A stretch of 64,000 bases of DNA from Diphasiastrum complanatum (GCA_029204225.1 CM055110.1:36702035-36766034); one strand, 5' to 3'. Counted from the first letter of the stretch, positions 21,068-33,934 are shown. The notes: generated from the letters alone by a model not told the origin. Numbers and translations: made by a program.

Positions 21068-21657
21068 TTAAAGCGGCATAATAGATTTCACCCGAAAATC
21101 GCTTAGATAAATAATTCTTGATTCTGCATTTTGTCCTGTGTTTGCAAAAGAAAGTTTAACGGAATCTCCTCGAATACAAAATACGCTTGCAAATTCGTTG
21201 CTAATAACTACACAAAAAATTTCATAGTAAAGCTGATTGTATGAGATATTGTAGTGATCTTACAAAACGACAACAAATCTAACGCTACCTATACCCTGGG
21301 ATTGAAAATGCACTTTCAAGAATTACCTCAAAAAAGTTCGTTTGAGACTCACAAATATTCCATTCTAATGCTGGTCCTCGTCTTCAAATGCTGACAAATA
21401 TCAACTACAGAGAGGAAGAGAGAGAGAGCTAGCGAGAGATCAACAGCACAGTGAGCACCTAGGTAACAACTGGAAGAAAAAATCCAAACTAGACATCGAG
21501 GGAGCAGAAGATAAATTGCAAGCTTTTGATGGATGAATAAATATCCCGACTAGGTGGCCGCTCATGACGAAAGCATGTACTACTCAAACAAAATATAGCT
21601 TTTTTAAGATGGTTTCCAAGATAGGTTCTGACTTACTGCAAATCATGAAGTCGGTAA

Positions 21658-21697
<40 letters not shown>

Positions 21698-22376
21698 TCA
21701 GGCAAAGGTGATTCAATTTTCAGCAGTTTGATCTATGACTCCTTCATTTTCAGTATCTTTTCCAAGCTTTGGTGGCACCAAGTACTACCAACCCTTTCGG
21801 TCAAACCGACACCGATCGAACAACTTTCTTGCGGCGTGTGGGGCCGTAGAACAATATCTCAACAAAATTCAAAAGCTACTGAAGCCTTGATCAACAGATC
21901 GTATAAACGTCCCCACTGTTTCTTCCTTCTAACCTCAGCCCTGCATATATCAATAAACAGCAGATCATGCTAACTAGCTACAACTCAATCAACTGCTTTC
22001 CCACTACACTAGCTCTCTAGGATTCCATACGCAATAGCTATCAGCAAAAGGTGGTGAACTTTCCTCAACACCAAACAAAAACCACTGTTGAGCAATAGCA
22101 ACAGCAACCAATTAGCTCAGAGACAGACAGTGCAAGGGAAAACATCTAACCCACAAGCTCACTCTATTCTAAACTGTAGAGATGATTAACTTTATAGAAA
22201 GCCAAAATGATTCGCCTGTGAGCAGTGACGTATGAGATGATACACAGATAATTTGAGGTGTGTGAACCCAACAAGCTAATATATATAGTTCAGGGAAGCG
22301 TCTCTTCAGCAACACAAAAACACAACGTTTTGCCTACTGGGTGCCCACATCGATCCATGTTCATTTCCATGCTTAA
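21068..22376 (-). promoter_or_regulatory. WRKY upstream region with a W-box and GA tract
   Basis: The likely promoter side of the WRKY gene. It contains a (GA)n run at 21660-21693 and a W-box core read on the minus strand as TTGACC (plus-strand GGTCAA at 21799-21804), compatible with the auto- or cross-regulation common in WRKY genes. A TATA-like ATATATA lies near 22280. No retroelement was recognised. The start of transcription cannot be placed. Confidence 0.45.
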
Positions 22377-22589
22377 CTACAAATACATGTAGATGATTTT
22401 CAGATCATATGTCATAAGTAAGATGAGGAAATTTTGCAATGTCAAAGCTCTGCTCAATAGTCTCTTGATCATCGACACTTGACATGGACAGCCCAACAAT
22501 AATCCACCGTGGTTCTGGCCACGTGCTGGCATCGGCCCATTGCCCAAAGGTACAGCTTGTGTCACGATTCAGGATGATGAACTCCCGGT

Positions 22590-22860
22590 CCTTTGCTGGG
22601 GCTTTAGAGCGCCACCCACACGCGGCAGACGCGTGTCAGCCGTGCAGTGCCCGCCAAAAAAGAGCTGGTGGCTGTTTTGGCGGGCAGGCAATGGGGCGCG
22701 CCGGGCAGCAGCGGGCAGGTGGCGCCGGCGGCAACCTGGGGCACCGGGCAGCGAGCAGGTTGGGCCGGGCTGCTTCGGGCAGCCACGGGTGGGGTGCCGG
22801 GCAGCGTGCTGTGGCGCCGGGGCGGTGGCCGCGCGCGCGCGCACGCACACACACACACAC
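22590..22860. other. GC-rich island ending in GC/CA repeats
   Basis: A sharply GC-rich stretch in AT-rich DNA with recurrent CGGGCAGC/GGGCAG words, ending in an alternating GCGCGC tract and a CACACA run to 22861. All six frames stay open because of composition, and none matches a known protein. It could be a host promoter or first exon, an LTR U3 piece or an inserted fragment. Confidence 0.5.
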
Positions 22861-22861
22861 A

Positions 22862-23235
22862 TGTAAGGCTACGGGGAGTTTGTTTATATATCCCCTCCCC
22901 ATTGTCGGATAGGAATGCTTATGGGACAAAGATTGGCTGCCTAGACATGTGGCGTCCGGGCAGCCAATTTTCATAGGAAAAAAAAAAAAAAAACTTGTGG
23001 TCAGGATGGCACCTGGGCCAAAGGGCCACCATGCTCGCTAGATGCGAGAGGTCCTTTGTGCAAGGCTCAAGGGCACACTATGAACAAGCAAGCTCCTCCC
23101 TCTTGAAGCCCCAGTCACGAAGACTATACCTACCACCCATGCTCTTAAAAAAGGTCGGGAAACCTATTTCAAGTTATCCTCAAAAAACCTGCATTATATA
23201 GAACTTCTCGGTTTTTTGAAGGCTTTTACTTATAT

Positions 23236-23271
<36 letters not shown>

Positions 23272-23373
23272 TTGTATGAAAAACAGTCAAACATTTTATA
23301 ATGTCGATTTTTAAGAAAACTTGCTAGTTTCATTCCTATAGTTTGCCGATTTTCGCGAGCACTGAGGTACCAT
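22862..23373. repeat. Spacer with poly(A) and (AT)n
   Basis: Contains a poly(A) run at about 22978-22993 and an AT dinucleotide run at 23241-23269. No gene recognised. Confidence 0.7.
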
Positions 23374-23600
23374 GCTGTTAAACAAGGAGATCATTCAAAC
23401 GGTCATGACAAGGCAAATGACCACCCGTATTGACAAACCGTAGGAGATCATTCACAAGATCACGACAAGGCAAGATGACTACCCATGATGTTAAACAAGG
23501 AGATCATTCAAAAGATCATGAGAAGGGAAGATGACCACCCATGCTCGTAAACAAGCGGATCATTTAAAAAATTATGACAAGCTTCGCCATATACGTGTAA
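23374..23600 (+). repeat. Minisatellite, four 56-57-bp units
   Basis: AGGAGATCATTCA recurs at 23385, 23442 and 23498, with a degraded copy (AGCGGATCATT) at 23554. Each is followed by GATCATGACAAGG and GATGACCACCC-type words. The period is 57, 56 and 56 bp. Confidence 0.85.
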
Positions 23601-24735
23601 ATCAAAGAAAAAACATCACATTGTTAAAAAAATGAATAAAAAATGGGGTGTCAATTTAATCTATAATAAAAAACAATTGTGGTGAAACTTACGACAAAGG
23701 CACACATCACCTTTTAGCACATTGTCATGACACCTCAATGTAGCATTTGTCACAATAGCTTAGTATTTTAGGACAAAACCAACGAATTAAAAAAGGCCAC
23801 TTGTTAAAATTGGCATTTTTGTTCATTATTACAAAATCAAAGGTTTTTTAATTTGAGTGTAGTAATGCTATCAAGCTTCAAACCTTCCAAACATACTAAA
23901 AATCATATATTTCAAAAAAAAAAATTAGCTTTGCTACAATAGTGTGACGTTTTGCTAAAATCTAAAGTGTTTTTAAATGATTTTGATACCATGTCTAAGG
24001 CAAAGCTTCTCATGATGTCTCAATCACCTTGTGTAGTTTTAGTGTGATGGAGTATATAGAGTAGACTAGTATCTACACTAAATCAAGCGTAATAAATGGA
24101 ATACAAGCATTTCTCTGAAATGGAGTGCTCTTAATATTAGACATGAGAGGTGGCTTTCTCCAATCATGGGAGTCTTCACTTACAACAATTTCCACATTTT
24201 TCGATGCTTTTTTGAAGCGTTTCCCAAAGATTTAACTATTTTTTTGACGCGTCGCGGTGGTCACTAGCACAATGGGGCAAATTTGACTATCGTCGATATG
24301 AGCATCGTAGTAAGCAGTGGTAAAACCAACAAATTTCAATGTAAATAAAGAGGTAACAATTGATAGATATACCAACATAGTTGGAAATTATCAAGCCACG
24401 ATATTTATCTCAATATGTTACAAAAAGTAAGTTTTGGAGTCTTTTGAAAAGATATACTTAGTAGTAAAATGAGCTTGATTTTCTATCAACAATAGGGGCC
24501 ACACAGACAAGTAGAAACCAAAATGATATATTGTAACATTGTCAATATTAGGATAGATTATTTAATTACTCAACAATTGTAATGCATCATGCATAATAAC
24601 TTTTTTTCTCATGCCAGTTAATCAAGCAAACAAGCCCAATTGCATGTGAGATATATAATTAATACTACAATAAGTGGTTGCACATCATTGTGTATCATTT
24701 GTTCATCTTCTAATAAATTGATGTCATTTGTGGCA
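23601..24735. other. AT-rich intergenic, nothing recognised
   Basis: No ORF, LTR end or inverted repeat could be supported. Confidence 0.4.
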
Positions 24736-25290
24736 TTATGCAACAAATTTTGCCAAACTAAATGAGTCTATTATTATCATAAACAAGGTGATCTTCACTA
24801 GTTGATGGTGATGTCGACAATGGGAATGATTGAGGTGTATTGTGCGATGTAGCATGATCGAGATATCATCATTTGCTTGAGAAGCATGCAGATTCAAATC
24901 ATAAATATCATATTCAAGTATTGTTCGTGCCAGCATGTCCCCCTCCGTAACAATCTCTATCATCAAAAAGACGTTTTACTTTGAGGAGCAACCTAAATCA
25001 CATACCACCATCTGAGATCTAAATGGTTGAAAGACCCTATAATTATCACCATAAACATGCTCCTCTAGATGCTTCCAAACTGTGAATATAAGTACTAGAC
25101 ACTGTCTAGTGTGATTTGCAGTTCCCCAAACAATCAAATGAGAGATTTCTTGGCAAAACTCTCTCACAAATGGCACTTTTGACACAAAACTTGAAAATAT
25201 TGTATAATATCTCACACTCAACAGATTTTCAATATGTTTGATGCTACCCTGGCCTTTCTGATGCCTCCAGGACTGTACCATAGATATCAA
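24736..25290 (-). other. Two unassigned minus-strand frames
   Basis: The frames at 24976-25290 (EFCQEISHLIVWGTANHTRQ, VWKHLEEHVYGDNYRVFQPF) and 24736-24966 are adjacent and look somewhat coding-like, but no family was recognised. They may be decayed exons or a transposon fragment. Confidence 0.2.
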
Positions 25291-26358
25291 TCATAAGTCA
25301 GTGGGATTAAATCGGTGATTTCATTGAGTTTTTAGCCTACTTTTGTGATTTTCGTGAAATGTGTGCAGGCAAAAAATTCAATATTCTTCATCATTTGCAA
25401 TGAGAGTAGTGTTGAGAAGTAGCCAATTGCAAGGAGAGTTGGATTTGTAGCTCATTACATCAAAAATCAGTGATTTTGGTGAACATTTGAGTGAAAATTA
25501 TAGAGAATTTTTGGCTTGTAGACACAGTTCTAGAGGCCTACTGTCTATGTACTATCACGGGAAAGCCTCTAATATGGCTTGAAATGCCATAACAAGTCGC
25601 GAAACGCCAGAAAACAGCCTCGAAATGCCTGCTTCTAGGCCGCAACGGCTATTTCCAGGTCCGAAACTCCCCGAACGTTTGCAAAAGCCCAAAAAGTTAG
25701 CAAAAGGGTCGGAGACCGAAACGCCTCCAGAAACTCGCGAAACGTCCTTCATTGCGTGTCAATTCCTTCTAAAAACTTAGTGTATCAAAGTGTCTTCAAG
25801 CAGCTGACCAGTAAGCATGCACCAATAGCAATTTGACACGTGTCCAAGGTGCAATTGTCCCTAAATCTGGACCGTCAGATTGAAGCAGATCGACGGCTCA
25901 GATCAACTGAAGTACAGACACCTCTGATTTCACTTCATTTGAAGGGTTCCACAAGTGCCCCTAGCTTTTGGGACTGGCCCATTCTTCCTAAGAGCTCTGT
26001 CCACTGGTTGTATTTGCAGTAAAGCATAAAATAGAGTGATATTTTGACCTAGCTGGGGAGATTGTTTTTTGGATCTCATTAGACAGGAGCTATGCTGGTA
26101 AAAAGGGCTACGTGCTAATATAAAAGTCTTTGAAATAAGCGATCTGTGGACAATGGAGAAAATTTTCAAAAATGGCAGTTTGGTAATAATTGCCATTTTT
26201 AAGGCTTAAGGGCAGTTTTAATCCTTTTTTAGGCAAAATTCTTCAAATTGGCATAATTGTCTATCCATAGTTCGGATTAAAAAGTGGTCAAAGACGTCAT
26301 TTGTCAATTTTGCAACGAATTTTTCATTTTTGCAATCTAGACTCATCTAAGTGCGGTA
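25291..26358. other. Unassigned; CGAAACG-rich patch, then flank of a copia gag
   Basis: Between 25570 and 25750 the words CGAAACG, CGAAACT and CGAAATG recur irregularly, giving a CpG-containing patch. 25800-26358 precedes a gag start and may hold decayed LTR or leader sequence, but no primer site or LTR border was found. Confidence 0.3.
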
Positions 26359-26640
26359 ATGACAACTCTAAGTGAGAGTATCCTCAATGTGTCAAACAAG
26401 TTGGAAGGAGCCGGCAACTATGCAATTTGGAAATTCAAACTAAAGAAAATTTTAATGGAAAAGGAGCTATGGGAAATCGTGACATGTGAAGAGACAAGGC
26501 CATTAATTGAAAAAGATCAGCGGGCATTTGACAAGAGAAAACAGAAAGCACTGAATGTCATCAGGCCTATCGCTATTAATCACTTTAAGGAAAGATTGGA
26601 CTGTATTATTTTATTAAATACTATAAGTTGTTAAGTTGCT
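26359..26640 (+). pseudogene. Copia gag N-terminus, truncated
   Basis: The frame begins MTTLSESILNVSNKLEGAGN and continues YAIWKFKLKKILMEKELWEI, the DUF4219/UBN2-type start of copia gag, with KRKQKALNVIRPIAINHF. It stops after 91 codons and the following sequence is not gag-like. Confidence 0.8.
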
Positions 26641-27759
26641 AAAATTATTTTGCACATGGATAACAACTGACATTCAGCGTTGACACCTGCCTTCCTCACT
26701 GTGCTTATTTACGCGATTTTGTGTGGTGGGATGGTGGCAGGATGTCTTGAAATAGGTTTTGCTTTATGGTGCTTTTCAAGTACTATATGCTTTTTAGCTA
26801 TGTTTTGCCTTGTTGGTTTATGAATAAATGTTTCAAAGGGTTTGGTCTTGCTTAAGCAAGAGGAACTATTTTTGGTTAATCACTCTCTCTTGCTGGATTA
26901 TTCTACTATTGGGTGTGATTCATCCGAATAATCGATCTTTAATCTACATTCATTCATATATCGAGTTCTTCAGTTTTATTCGTGTTCCTACACAGTCTAC
27001 ATAAATACTCGCTGAATAGGTGGCTCCGACATATCGGATAGAATCTGGCATATCGACGATGCTGACGAAGTCAAAGGAGTTAGACATGTCGAAGAATGAT
27101 AATTATTGTTCCACCTGATATGAAGCTAAAGTCTTGCCCTAACCGGTCTATAAGTAAATTTCTAGGAAGTCCTAACTAGATGGATGACAACGCATTACGG
27201 CTAACTACCAATTGTGATTGTTGATTAGCTGTTCTACTAGATATGCTTGCTTTAGTATAAATAGCTGATCATAAAATACTTACTTAGTGAAGCGAGCGAA
27301 GTTTAGCAAAGCTTAGCAAAGTGAGTGAAGTCTCTAGAAAGTTTTTCAGAATTCTATTAGAGTATTGCTATTCACACTTACTGCTTGTCATCTGATTTGT
27401 ACATGCTACTTACTGAATCAATTTATTTTTATTATGTTCAGTATCATGTCAGAATGAATGCTTCTCTGTAGTTATTTGTAACTGGTAAATCTTTTATTGT
27501 TTCATTTAATCTGTTGAATACTTCAACGTTGCAATATTCTATACATCACTTCACACTCGCAATTGTTTGGCTATAAAATCACTTTAGTGCTAATGATTTC
27601 AAAGTTAGTTGCTAAAAGATTGAACATGACTTCTGTCATTACAACTTTATTCAATTATTGATAGGCATAGTCATACATAGGAAGAAGGTTCATTTTGATG
27701 CGCTTGATAGTTTGTTTACTAACTTTGACTTATCGAATCATTCATCCCCTTTCTTCCAA

Positions 27760-27761
<2 letters not shown>
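26641..27761. other. AT-rich intergenic, nothing recognised
   Basis: Contains a small internal repeat (AAGTTTAGCAAAGCTTAGCA near 27299) and no supported gene. Confidence 0.35.

Positions 27762-27824
<63 letters not shown>
27762..27824 (+). repeat. (CT)n microsatellite
   Basis: About 31 CT dinucleotides without interruption. Confidence 0.97.
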
Positions 27825-27826
<2 letters not shown>

Positions 27827-28528
27827 AATATTCTCAACTCTTTTTGAGGCAAATTATGAGGTTTCCTTAAAGACAAAAATAAAATAAAAGTTAAGGATAT
27901 TCATGAGTATTTTTCCCATTATGTATATTGAAACAGCCACCCCAAAATAAATAGGGGCTCCATCATATGTCAAAACACCAATTTTTGGGAATAAGGCATA
28001 CGAATGAGATTTATTCCAAGGTCCAAACAAATGCTTATTCCGAAGTCCATATCTTTGGTTATTTTGAGGTCCATGACTGTGGTTACATTGAGGTCTATTC
28101 TGAGGCGCACAAAAACCAAAAAAAAAAGAGGGCACAATGGAGCCATATATTGGCTCCATTCTATCCTAAAATGGGACTCCCTCCAACCCCATGAGTGTTT
28201 TCAATACTTCTTATGAAGTTGGTGAATATGTAAAAAGCAAATGGTCCAAGTAAAAAAATTATCCATAACATCAATAGCCTCGAAAAATTATTGTCACATA
28301 AACTGAAATGATAAATGTAATGTATAAAAAATATCAAATCTAACTAGATCCAATTAGGTCATTTCAGACTCTTGGCCACCGACACCATACCCTGGATCAT
28401 GTTCTAGAATTGGGGATTGTCGTGCCTGCATACAATGACCATGAGATCATGAGTTTATGAAGAGAGAGACATGTGGTGAGAGTGAGAGACTGCACGAATG
28501 TAATAAAGTTCAGATTTGTTTTAGTGCC
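27825..28528. other. Flank left of the 7.6-kb copia-type element
   Basis: Short frames on both strands with no recognised domain. The last five bases (GTGCC) approximate the target-site duplication of the element that follows. Confidence 0.35.
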
Positions 28529-29162
28529 TGTGAAGGATTTCAGATCATTCAAGTTCCAATCCATGTCCCTGATCTTTGGTTGCAATAAGGAGCAGACCAA
28601 CAATCCTGCCAATGTAGAAAAATTAGCATCTAAATACAAAATGAGATGCAAACTCTAAGAGATACTGATCAAACATGAACCAGAACATAAAATATAATTG
28701 TTGTCTGTACAATTACAAAATCCTACTATATTTCACAGTGTGGAACCAAAAATAGCAATAAATGACCATTCTACACATAGAATTGCAAGATATCATCAAG
28801 CAATGAGTAGTAGAACCCAAAGAGAACCATGTATAATGATGAAATGAGAGAGAGAAGAGAGAAGATGTGTCTCTCCACGAGCTACACCCTTTTATAGAAG
28901 GTCCAAACCCTATTTAGCCACTTGGCTTTCCCTCCAAAATATAAACCCTACTATTTTTGGGTCTAGATTCAATGTACTCAAAGTTCAAATTTGAATCTCT
29001 CTCAAACTTGACTACCAACTTTCCCCCACTTTCAAAAAGTGTTTATTGAATGTATTTTAATTGAATATAACTTCAAAAAGTTTATCTCTAAGTCTAAAAT
29101 GAGTTTCGGCCTCATATTGACAATTTACCCAAATATGCCTAAACTTGTTGAAATCTCTCACA
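28529..29162 (-). repeat. 3' LTR of the copia-type element
   Basis: 634 bp, TGTGAAGG...CTCTCACA on the plus strand, closely matching the LTR at 35419-36090. The element-side flank reads GAAGCGGGAG on the minus strand, a short polypurine tract. It carries only a short GA run where the other LTR has 82 bp. Confidence 0.9.
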
Positions 29163-31320
29163 CTCCCGCTTCAACTAGTTTTGGCATAGTTTTAACCATA
29201 CTACGTTGATCCAACTTTAGAATGATCTCCATCCTAAGTATAGATCTCCTTTCTAAGACTCTAAAGTAGTTTCCATAATTGGTATAGAGAATAGTGTCCA
29301 AATTGGATGTTTCACTATCTCTTACATCAAGATATAGCTAGAACATAAAGAACCAAATAGAATGTAAATGAAATAATTCCTCCATGTTTCAAACTTTGAA
29401 CTCTCTGGAAAATTACAACAACCAAACAATAAATGTGAGTGATGACCATTTGCTTGCTTGTCTCCTTTAACTTTGTCCTTTCTTGATATGTCTCCACCAT
29501 AAAACTCCATGAATGAGCCTCCATCTCCATCTTGCCATAAGATATCATCAATACTTGATGACTTGGCCATGAATGAGTGACATAATGAACCTTCATTAGC
29601 CTCATTTCCATCAGCAAAACCAGCCGAGAATTCTAGTACAACTCCGACAATAAGATATTGCAAGACAATGTAGCTAGTTTGTCCATATCTTGAAAATTTG
29701 CGCACATCCACATGAACTAGCTCAAACATGAGATAGAACAAGTAAAGTAAACTTGAAAAACACTTCCTTGCTGCTCCTTTGACCTTACTTGAGTCTTCAA
29801 TAACCTACAAAAATAGATCCATAACATCTTTTCCAAATGACCCTCCTTTGATTCTCTTGACTAGCTCCAAATTTCCACCTTTCCTTTTGTGTTGTTGAAG
29901 TCCTTTGAGACCAACCTCTTGATCTTCTTTTTGATCATCAAAGTCATGGAACAAACTTTTTTTTCCAGATCCACTACTTGATTTTCCAGTATGAAAACTA
30001 TGAGAACCAATATCCACTTGCATAGCATCATCTACACAAGAAGATTCTCCAAAACATGTGAGTAAAGCAAAGTGAGACTCTTCCACTTGCTTATCTTTCT
30101 CTTGATTATCAAAGATATCAAAGATATGAATATCTTCAGACTTGAACCTCTGAAAATACTCTCTCTCAAACATATGTTCTTGAATTAGCAAGATCTCATC
30201 AATGCTTGATCCCAATCTTCCATAAAGGTTAGTGAAAGCAATGTCATTGGTGGCACCATCATAAATCAAAAGATAGATTCCTAACTTTCCATCCAACATG
30301 AAGTAGAGTAGGTGATGATGAGTATCAGACCTAATAAATCCAGCCCTCTTGATTTAATGAAATATCTCAATAAGCTCACCAATGAGATCTCCCTTGCCTT
30401 GAAGAAATTGCCTCTCGATTTGCTCCATGTAGTCTTCTCCAACCAACCTTTTGCCATCTTGATCATGAGTGATCAATTCAAAATCATAGAATCCTTTGAG
30501 CTAATGAAGAGATGTGAGATACATGCCTTGGATCTTTCCAAGAACCAATCTTCCATTGCCCTTTCCTTCATAAGACTCCCTCTTAATGATTGCATCATAA
30601 GAAGTACAAACCTCAAAGACATTAGAAGCCATGAAAAAAATGATTAGTACCTTCAACATAAGGATGATTGAAGTACTCTCTTTTTTCAAACAAGAACTTC
30701 TACTCAATGTTTTAGGTAATGACTCATATGATAATGATTCTTCCTCACTATCATTCACAATGACATCATTCAAAGTACATCCTACTTTGAACTCTTCACA
30801 TACTTCTCTTCTTCTTGACTTGTGACTATCTCCCTCACCAAGTCTCTTGATAGAACCATTTGATCTACTCTCTTAATGAAGACATGTGACTCCACTTGCT
30901 GCAAAAATGACTTTCTTGGACTCATCACAAAAAAATGTAGAAGAACCGCCTCCTTCATGCATGCACCTAGCAACATCTTTTTCCATATGATCAAAGAAAT
31001 TATTAGCAACAACCTTTTTCAAGAAAGAACCTTTACCAACTCCATTGATGAAGTTAGCTCTTTCCTTCCCTTTTGCATGCCTGCACTTGCCATGAAAAAC
31101 CACTGAAACACCATCATTATCCTCAAGACTAGCCAAGTTAGCACAAAGATGAACATCTCCAAGAAGCATATTAGATCTCGACCTAGATCTAGCATAAGGA
31201 AGCTTTTTAGACTTTGCATAAGATCCACCAATCTTATTGATGCTATAAGGGAAAGTTTGGAAAGTTGAGACCAATCTCCTTTTCCATTCCATCTTTTTTC
31301 TTAGCCATAACACAAGCATC
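29163..31320 (-). other. Unrecognised ORF block inside the copia-type element
   Basis: Several minus-strand frames, long for this AT-rich DNA: 29322-29741 (SSSIDDILWQDGDGGSFMEF), 29805-30299 (GSSIDEILLIQEHMFEREYF, SEDIHIFDIFDNQEKDKQVE), 30281-30490 (continuing upstream as DFELITHDQDGKRLVGEDYM with one stop) and 30873-31322. The motif SSID(D/E)IL occurs twice. Lys-, Asp- and Glu-rich stretches and no transmembrane segments. No integrase, RT or RNase H motif was found. It could be an extra ORF, captured host sequence or decayed pol, and its similarity to the unassigned tail of the 1747-3126 frame is uncertain. Confidence 0.4.
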
Positions 31321-31329
31321 AAGCTGGAG

Positions 31330-33649
31330 TGCTACTCTACAAAAACAAGATGTTCATCAAGGTCAAAATCCTTCGTCATTTCTGAATGCTTCAACATCTG
31401 AAATTCCAGGTCAAGGTAGTCTAGAGACATTGCGAAACAACAAGGGAAAACAACAAGTATGTGAGGATCAACCAATTTGGTTGCAACCAACTGCTCCAAC
31501 ACCAAACGATTTTTCACTTCGAGCTTCTGAACTTCTCCCTGCTTGTGTGGCTGCTCAAGATCCACAACAATGGGTACTATAGGAGCTCGATTCATACAAG
31601 AAATTGCCACCTCCTTATCGGAGTGTTGTAAATTTTAATACGCACATGAGTATTATAAATCGCGCTCAAAAGAATCAAGGGTTTAAGAGAGATGGTAATG
31701 ATTTTAAAGATAAAATCTTCATGCCCAACTTTAGTGGTAACACCGATACTATAGATGTGGAAGAATGGCTACACAAATTGGATAAATATTTCCAATTATT
31801 TCCAAGGACTGAACAAGCGAAGATTGCTTATGCTTCACTAAACTTTGAGGGTCTAGCTTATCTTTGCTGGAAGAAAGTTGAGGGTGATCCACGTGTTCAA
31901 CCAGCAATCTACAATTGGTTGTAGTTCAAGCAATTGTGTACTAAGGTTTTTTGGAATCCATTTCAGGAGAAAATGTTCTTTCAACATTGGTGCTCAGTTC
32001 AGCCCAGATGTACAAGTTTAGCAATGCAGTTAGCTTTGATCCATGAACAGAAATACACTTCAATGACAAAAATATACCAAAAACAACGGACATTCGGGAA
32101 TACGAAAGACCTATCAAAAAGTTAAAAGCCTTTTCAAATGGCAAGGAATGAAGCAAGATATCTACAAGTTGGTTAGGGAATGCACGTCCTGCTAGATCCA
32201 TAAATCAGAACATGTGAAGATACCTGGGTTGTTACAACCACTATCGGTTCCTTCTCAACGATGGGAAAGTATTAGTATGGATTTCATCCCATCTCTTCCA
32301 ACAACACTGGGAGGATTCAATGGAATTTATGTAGTGGTGGACCGATTGACAAAATATGCCCATTTCATCCCCTACAAGACTACTTATGGTGCAGCATAAG
32401 TGGCACAACTATTTTTTTAAAATATTTTTAAATTGAACGAACTACCAAAGGAAATAGTGCGTGACAGAGATCCAAGATTTGCTAAACATTTTTGGGAGGA
32501 GATGATGGAAAAGTTAAAGACCAAACTATGTTTGAGCACTGCATTTCACCCAGAGACTGATGGACAGACCGAAAGGGCAAATCAATGGTTGGAATGTTAC
32601 TTGAGGCATGTTGTGGCATACCAACAAACAAAATGGATTGACTGGTTGCATTTGGCAGAATTCAGTTACAACTCAACACCCCACATGTCGATTGGAATGA
32701 CACCGTCTTATGCATTGTATGGATGTGAACCTACAATGCCAATTGACATGGAGTTAGCGGACGTAAGCGTGGTGACAGTAGCAGATGAACTGTAGAACAT
32801 GCAAAACATCCTTAAGTCAAATCAGGATCATATGCGAGAAGCTCAACAAAAGATGAAATATTACGCGGACAAACTTCGATCATTTAGGGAATTCCACGTA
32901 GGGGATTATGTTAAGTAGAACCAAAGGCAATGGTGGGTTACTGAGATAAAGAGTTACGAAATGAGAAGCGAATACAGCAATACTTGATCAAATGGAAAGG
33001 ATGACCTCCGGAAGACAACATGTGGGAAGATCATTCCTACCTAAAGAGATGGCCTACAATTTTGGAGACAGCCAGAGGTCTTATGGATCATGACACTTGA
33101 CGAAAAACTACGTAATTCTCATTTTTGAGGGCAAAAATGCTTAAGTAGGAGGAGTGTCATGTGTTGTATGTAATGGGCCCATGAGCTTATTAATGAATTA
33201 CCAAAATAGCCATGGAGATAAACTAGACTAGAATAAGTCATTGGAATTATTAATAAAAAGGCGCAAACAACCATGCCACATTTGTATTGGCGAGAATTAT
33301 AATAATGGTTGTAAGCCCAAATATAAGTAATAAGGCCCCAAATATTAACTAGAGGCACCAAAGACCCACTATAAATAGAGAAAGTCATGCTAATTTGGAG
33401 GCTATTCTACTTTTATGATTTTTGAACTTTTGGTGGTCTTGAAGCTTCTCTTTAAGAGCTTTCTTGATAGTGTTGATGGTTCATGTGCTTACAATCACAT
33501 GAGAGCTATGATCATGCTCTAGTCTTAGGCCTAATCTTGTGAATGATCAATAATAATAAATAATGGATTCTATCTTGACCCACTTTGCTGAAGTTTGGCT
33601 ACATTTAGTGAGTTTCTTGAATTTTGACTAGTTTCTTGATTTTCTTACA
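31330..33649 (+). mobile_element. Nested Ty3/gypsy element, internally deleted
   Basis: Plus-strand pieces: gag (31604-31924: MPNFSGNTDTIDVEEWLHKL, DKYFQLFPRTEQAKIAYASL), then directly an integrase zinc region (GMKQDIYKLVRECTSC near 32150-32200), an integrase core (32214-32795: [57 protein letters not shown]) and a chromodomain-like tail near 32970-33060 (YLIKWKG, PPEDNMWED) with a stop between. Protease, RT and RNase H are missing. A candidate 3' LTR runs 33155-33649 (TGTCATGTG...CTTACA) and no 5' LTR is seen. The integrase and chromodomain mark a chromovirus, inserted into the copia-type element in opposite orientation. Confidence 0.8.
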
Positions 33650-33652
33650 TTG

Positions 33653-33930
33653 TCAGGATATTTTGATGTTTAATGAATGGATTAAATGTATGAATGCTAA
33701 GATTGGCACATGGCATAGCAAACTCTTTGAAAGTGAAGGAATGTAACGAACACCATCAAGTCTTGCTTTCCTATTAGTAGAGAGACAAATAGAAATTGAA
33801 CCAATACCTTCAATCACACACTCACTACCATTGGCCATGTGAATTGCTTTCTTGGCTCCATCATAAGTGACCAAAGAAGTAAAGAACTCCCTGTGACTAG
33901 TCATGTGTTAACTAGCTCCATTATCAATCC
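33653..33930 (-). pseudogene. Protease fragment of the copia-type element
   Basis: The frame at 33653-33904 reads FFTSLVTYDGAKKAIHMANG, SECVIEGIGSISICLS and LDGVRYIPSLSKSLL, the post-active-site half of a copia protease. The DSGAS active-site region lies just upstream and is damaged. It ends at the nested gypsy LTR. Confidence 0.7.
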
Positions 33931-33934
33931 ACCA

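Noticed and set aside
22484-22976. Overlapping open frames on both strands of up to 142 codons
   Set aside because: They stay open because of extreme GC content; no domain, and both strands are open at once.
24736-25290. Host gene on the minus strand
   Set aside because: Two short frames without a recognisable family or convincing splice sites; listed only as unassigned.
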